From NCBI GenBank assembly GCA_019057635.1, contig DXJL01000172.1:1-32562 (forward strand): 32,562 nt of DNA, in the 5' to 3' direction. The translations under genes were made by a program, and so were the position numbers. Below are positions 28,766 through 32,562 of this stretch, in pieces. Numbering within the stretch: the stretch's first letter is position 1; every line of letters starts with the position of its first letter. The notes below the pieces were generated by a model. The model was not told the origin of the DNA. It did no database searches and saw nothing but the letters and a program-made list of their open reading frames with translations. Origin of the DNA: Candidatus Heimdallarchaeota archaeon (GTDB lineage: Archaea; Asgardarchaeota; Heimdallarchaeia; Hodarchaeales; Hodarchaeaceae).

Positions 28766-31700
28766 TCAAAATATGATAGGATAGACAATTCTTAGTTTGA
28801 AGCATTTTTCTAACAGCGTGTAGGCTAATGCCAAGGACGCTCCATGACGAGTAATGGAGGAGGTAAATGTCGTTATGTAAAATGAAATTCGACCATCGCT
28901 AAGTGGTGGTATATCAGCAAGATAGTTAATGAATTTTCTTTCATCTTCACTGAAATCCTTCTCATGCTCTTTGAAACGCTGACAATCAATAGTCAAGTTA
29001 CTAAGTAAACCCACCTTCAAGTACTTATAAACTAATCCTTGAATAAGTTCAGGATGATCACCAAACACGGGATCCTCAAGTTGTTCTTGAGTGAAACGAG
29101 ATTCAAGTTCATTGTGAAGTATGGTCATCCTTTCTCTCATGTATGAGCTTAGTTTTCCTTCAGAAACCAAACTAATTGTAGAATATTCACCATGATGAGA
29201 TAGTATACTAAAACCTTCACGTTCTATTAGACCGAATTCTCCTTTTTTCATCGGTCTTTGTGATACTTCAGATACAAGACTAGATACAGCCGAAGCAAGA
29301 CCCGCAGTTAAATCCAAATCTTGACTTTCTTCTAAGAAAGTTGTGGTATAAAAAGGAAGTCCATGGTTATTTCGACAAATTATTGAACGTATACTTAAAA
29401 TATCAGAAAAACGCTTTGCAATTGCCCTTTCTATTTGCTTTTGCTGTTGAATTTTTCGAGATCGTCTTCTTCTCAAGCTAGCAATAGTGAAAGCGATAAC
29501 TAAAGGAATTATTGCTACAGCGATGATTACAGGCAGAAGATCCGCCCAATTCACTGACTCGGTGGGTAGAGACACAAAAAATGGTTGAAGAGATGATTCT
29601 GTCGCAATGAATGAATTTAAATTATCTTTTGCAATGATAGTCCAACTTAACGCCCCCGCCTTCGAGAATGTAAGTGTGGAAATATATAAAGTACCATTGA
29701 ACTCCATTGGTACTGTTTCAACCTGTACACGAGCAGCTTGTCCTCCTTGGAGTATAAACTCATATTCCAGAATAACTTCTCCTACTCCTGACCCCCAATC
29801 TGAGATACTTGCCCAGACCATTATCGTATTATCTGTCTTTTGTACAATGTTAGCATCAATGATTACTGGACCCCAATATGATCTCAAACTTGTATTGCCA
29901 ACCTGAATAATATTTGGTTCACCATCGTAAATTTGGATAGAATAATTGAAAGTGCGATTACAATGTAAATGGATTGAATAAGAATAGTCAGGACCATTAC
30001 CAATCATTCCTCCCGTTGTTGATATCCAAGAAGTGCCATTGAAGTAATTAATAGAGATATCAACTCCAACAATTGGGCCAAAGGGATCTATTGCGTCAAC
30101 CCAGAAATCAAGACGAGTGAAAGAATGGTTAATTAAGGTCTCACTGTAACCAAAATCATTACAGATTGGAGGAGTTTCGTCTGGAATTATTTCCATTGTC
30201 CAGAGAGTGGTTGCAGTATTATTAGTATTATCATAAGCACTTATCCGATAATTAAAAGCATTTCCAGGTATAAAACCTGAAACAGTATAGGTATATATGT
30301 TTTCTGATCCATTCCAAGACAATGTCTCATTAAAAATTGAAATAAAAACATATTCAAGAGTTATAGAGGAATGATCTACAGGAAGGCCACTTCCAGTTGC
30401 ATATTCCACTACTTCCGCCCAAAAAGTTACAGTGCCATTTTGAAATTGATCAATTCCAGTTTTCAGTATCTTGGGAGCAGCAGAATCACCTATGGTGATG
30501 GTACGGTTTTTTGTTCCTAAATTCCCTTCATTGTCTGTTGTCCATATTTCGATAGTAATTTCTTCCCCAAAATTAAACGTTTGATCAAATGTATGGAAAT
30601 AGAATGAATCATAATTCATTTCATATTGAGTAGTAATCCCTTGTCGTGTGAAATTAATGTAGAACGTATTGTTAATGTCACGAGTGTCACCATATAGATC
30701 AGTTGCCCAAGTAGTAATTGAAAGCCTCCCATCAATAACTGTGGAATTTTCTATGACGAAAAAGACATCAGGAGCTATTAGATCGATTAATTCGATTTTT
30801 TGATATTGATCTGGAGTAGGTTCAAATAAATTAAAGGCAGAATCAAGAGCAGTTGTATAATACCAGACATCTTGAAGTCTAAAATCAAAATCATGCACCT
30901 CATAAAGGTAAAAATTCTCATTAATGCTTGTCATTGAAACATTGGACCATGTACCGAAATAATTCTGAGTGTAATAGAGGGTAACCGATGTTGCATTATC
31001 TGGCCAATCAGTTGCTGTTGTGTTAAATTCGACTGTCCCATTTCCAAACTCTACTGCACCGAATGTAACTTGGGGAAAAGCATTATCATTAATCAAAAAT
31101 GGACCATGTTGAAAACCTGGTTCTTGGTTACTGGCTAAATCAACCGCTTTAATCCAATAATACACTGTGTCATTATAGTAAAAAGTATACTCAAAATAGA
31201 ATCGAATGTTTTCTATAGCAACCATCGGTGAGGTATAATTCATCCCATTTATTGAAAGGATAATCTCAACTTCACTAGCATTCAAACCGCTTTGATATTG
31301 ATCATTCCAATCTTCTACATAAGCGAAGATTTCCACATAACCATTTTCATGAGAATTGAAACTGTCACTCACACCCCAAATAAGAGGAGCTACTTCATCT
31401 TTAGGAGAAATTAATCTGTATGGTGGGTTTAATGGAGCAATCTTTGACCCATTTTCGTTTCCTACACTGTCTGATACCGAATATATTGTATAATTCAGCA
31501 CTATATTATAATAGGCCTGTGTACGATAAACCCAATAACCAAAGTCATTTAAATGCATATCAACGAAGCTATCATTAATTTGTAATATTACAGGATCTGC
31601 AACAAAGCTCAGATCATCAGTTATATTTGCATAAAATTCAAGTGTTCCGTTTTTGAAATCAGTGACATTATATTCGTGGATAAGTGGAGCTTGTGCATCA

Positions 31701-32562
31701 CCTAAAGTAAAAGATTGAATAGGAGTAACTTTAATATTGTTAGCCATATCTATCGCTATGATATTGTATAACACTTTAACTTGGTTGTGACTAAGGGGAT
31801 CCAAGGCAGTATCATTAAAATAAGTATGACCTACAAGTGGAACCATTGTAAAATTTTCAGGCGGGATTTCTACTGCTTGATTACTTATGTTGATTGCAGT
31901 TATATTTAGATAAACGCTAGTTATGGTACTATCATCAATTACATCAGCATAGAATGTTCCCCCACTTAAATCTTTATCAAATATGATATTTTCAACAATG
32001 GGAGAAAAATTATCAATATATTCAGCGATCTGAACTGTAAATATCAATTCAGGTTCTATATAGTATGTCCGTTCTCCTGCAATTTCCTGAAACACAAAAG
32101 TATCATTTAAAGTGTCCTCAAATTCCACAGTTATGTTGTAATATCCAAAAGGAATATTCATGAAACTTGTAGACCCAGAAGCAGAAGTATTCTGACTCCA
32201 AAAGAATGAGGCATTTCGTGAACTAATTAAGTTAACTCGTGCATTTGGAACACTCATATTGTCTAAATCGGAAACATTAACTGTAATGGAAGCATTTCCA
32301 AGAATATCATCATAAAGAATCCAGTGAAGAGTTCTATTCCACCTTTCCCATGCATCTTGAGTTAAGAGAGACCCTTCAGAAGGTCCCCAGAATGCACGTC
32401 TCTCTGGTGCTTCGGACAGATCCCATGCTCGCTTATTTTTTTCGAGAGTCAGAAGGGTTTTATCTGAATTTTTACCGGGTCGTTGAGCTAGATCTACAAT
32501 TTCTATTTCCTTTGGGATGGCAGTCCATATAACATAAGATACCTTATCATTCCCACCTTCAT
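28766..32562 (-). CDS. Giant receptor-like protein: Ig-like ectodomain, one membrane span, cytoplasmic Roadblock/longin-like domain (5' end outside window)
   Basis: The frame is open to the right edge, about 100 codons beyond the first internal ATG at 32257, so the true start lies outside. The ectodomain exceeds 1000 residues and repeats a beta-sandwich unit of roughly 95-110 residues. Each unit has a phrase such as FQNGTVTFWAEVVE, FGNGTVEFNTTATDW, FKNGTLEFYANITDD, NGYVEIFAYVEDW or IMVWASISDWGSG; at least eight are visible, rich in N-x-S/T sequons. A single span (LPVIIAVAIIPLVIAFTIAS, coded near 29475-29545) is followed by RRRRSRK, which sets the inside. The cytoplasmic 235 residues contain HGLPFYTTTF...LTAGLASAVSSLV...GFSILSHHG..., the strand-helix layout of Roadblock/longin-like domains. 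It could sense outside ligands and signal to small GTPases, an inference. Confidence 0.75.
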   Translation of the reverse strand, partial: EGGNDKVSYVIWTAIPKEIEIVDLAQRPGKNSDKTLLTLEKNKRAWDLSEAPERRAFWGPSEGSLLTQDAWERWNRTLHWILYDDILGNASITVNVSDLDNMSVPNARVNLISSRNASFFWSQNTSASGSTSFMNIPFGYYNITVEFEDTLNDTFVFQEIAGERTYYIEPELIFTVQIAEYIDNFSPIVENIIFDKDLSGGTFYADVIDDSTITSVYLNITAINISNQAVEIPPENFTMVPLVGHTYFNDTALDPLSHNQVKVLYNIIAIDMANNIKVTPIQSFTLGDAQAPLIHEYNVTDFKNGTLEFYANITDDLSFVADPVILQINDSFVDMHLNDFGYWVYRTQAYYNIVLNYTIYSVSDSVGNENGSKIAPLNPPYRLISPKDEVAPLIWGVSDSFNSHENGYVEIFAYVEDWNDQYQSGLNASEVEIILSINGMNYTSPMVAIENIRFYFEYTFYYNDTVYYWIKAVDLASNQEPGFQHGPFLINDNAFPQVTFGAVEFGNGTVEFNTTATDWPDNATSVTLYYTQNYFGTWSNVSMTSINENFYLYEVHDFDFRLQDVWYYTTALDSAFNLFEPTPDQYQKIELIDLIAPDVFFVIENSTVIDGRLSITTWATDLYGDTRDINNTFYINFTRQGITTQYEMNYDSFYFHTFDQTFNFGEEITIEIWTTDNEGNLGTKNRTITIGDSAAPKILKTGIDQFQNGTVTFWAEVVEYATGSGLPVDHSSITLEYVFISIFNETLSWNGSENIYTYTVSGFIPGNAFNYRISAYDNTNNTATTLWTMEIIPDETPPICNDFGYSETLINHSFTRLDFWVDAIDPFGPIVGVDISINYFNGTSWISTTGGMIGNGPDYSYSIHLHCNRTFNYSIQIYDGEPNIIQVGNTSLRSYWGPVIIDANIVQKTDNTIMVWASISDWGSGVGEVILEYEFILQGGQAARVQVETVPMEFNGTLYISTLTFSKAGALSWTIIAKDNLNSFIATESSLQPFFVSLPTESVNWADLLPVIIAVAIIPLVIAFTIASLRRRRSRKIQQQKQIERAIAKRFSDILSIRSIICRNNHGLPFYTTTFLEESQDLDLTAGLASAVSSLVSEVSQRPMKKGEFGLIEREGFSILSHHGEYSTISLVSEGKLSSYMRERMTILHNELESRFTQEQLEDPVFGDHPELIQGLVYKYLKVGLLSNLTIDCQRFKEHEKDFSEDERKFINYLADIPPLSDGRISFYITTFTSSITRHGASLALAYTLLEKCFKLRIVYPIIF

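Noticed and set aside
1..32562. CRISPR arrays, tRNA and rRNA genes
   Set aside because: I found no regularly spaced repeats, tRNA T-loop signatures or rRNA-like segments by eye; a covariance-model scan would be decisive.

Overview
The window looks like a piece of an Asgard archaeon genome. It is AT-rich, carries a tail-less archaeal histone, TATA-type promoters, frequent TTG/GTG starts and many C-terminally anchored surface proteins. It also has Roadblock/longin-type domains and a complete eukaryote-like ubiquitin pathway. Finer placement (for example Heimdallarchaeia-like) is only a guess.

Left end (1-5374): the 5' part of a GC-richer TnpB runs off the edge on the minus strand. Next comes an insertion-sequence end and the decaying 3' end of an L-lactate permease split by an in-frame stop. 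Then follow a membrane protein with a HEPN-like R-x4-H motif, a methyltransferase, two membrane or surface proteins, a Bcp-type peroxiredoxin, and a minus-strand protein with two ribbon-helix-helix-like repeats.

Core (5375-12293): a one-directional ubiquitin cluster. Its order is two ubiquitin-like modifiers, an E1 with a eukaryote-type CT...P...HCI active-site motif, an E2, a JAMM/Rpn11-type isopeptidase, and a six-pass membrane protein ending in a RING-like zinc domain. These are followed by a second polytopic membrane protein, a Lys/Pro-rich disordered protein, and a duplicated membrane protein with a zinc ribbon. Both modifiers align without gaps to the C-terminal half of ubiquitin and put Ala-Gly at positions 75-76. 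Both have Arg at the K48 position and Asn at the K63 position, and one has a two-residue tail to be trimmed. A terminator-like hairpin separates the two modifier genes. Palindromes surround the TATA box between the cluster and the divergent RHH-like gene. My reading is a membrane-tethered ubiquitin system in which the E3, and possibly its targets, sit in the membrane.

Middle (12290-20480): a histidine phosphatase, a secreted two-domain lectin-like protein, the histone, and a TnpB remnant. Then come a CDP-alcohol phosphatidyltransferase with an altered last motif residue, a six-pass membrane protein, a frameshifted F420-dependent NADP reductase pseudogene, and a CoA-binding protein. A Roadblock/longin-like gene lacking a normal start codon, a small membrane protein and a truncated calcium-repeat surface protein close this part.

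Right end (20616-32562): a large M6-like surface metalloprotease, two more TnpB remnants in a gene-poor stretch, and a SHOCT-like membrane protein. Next are zinc-ribbon proteins, including one of 54 codons placed directly before a DUF2461 gene. The window closes with a very large receptor-like protein: over 1000 residues of Ig-like repeats, one membrane segment and a cytoplasmic Roadblock/longin-like domain. It is open through the right edge.
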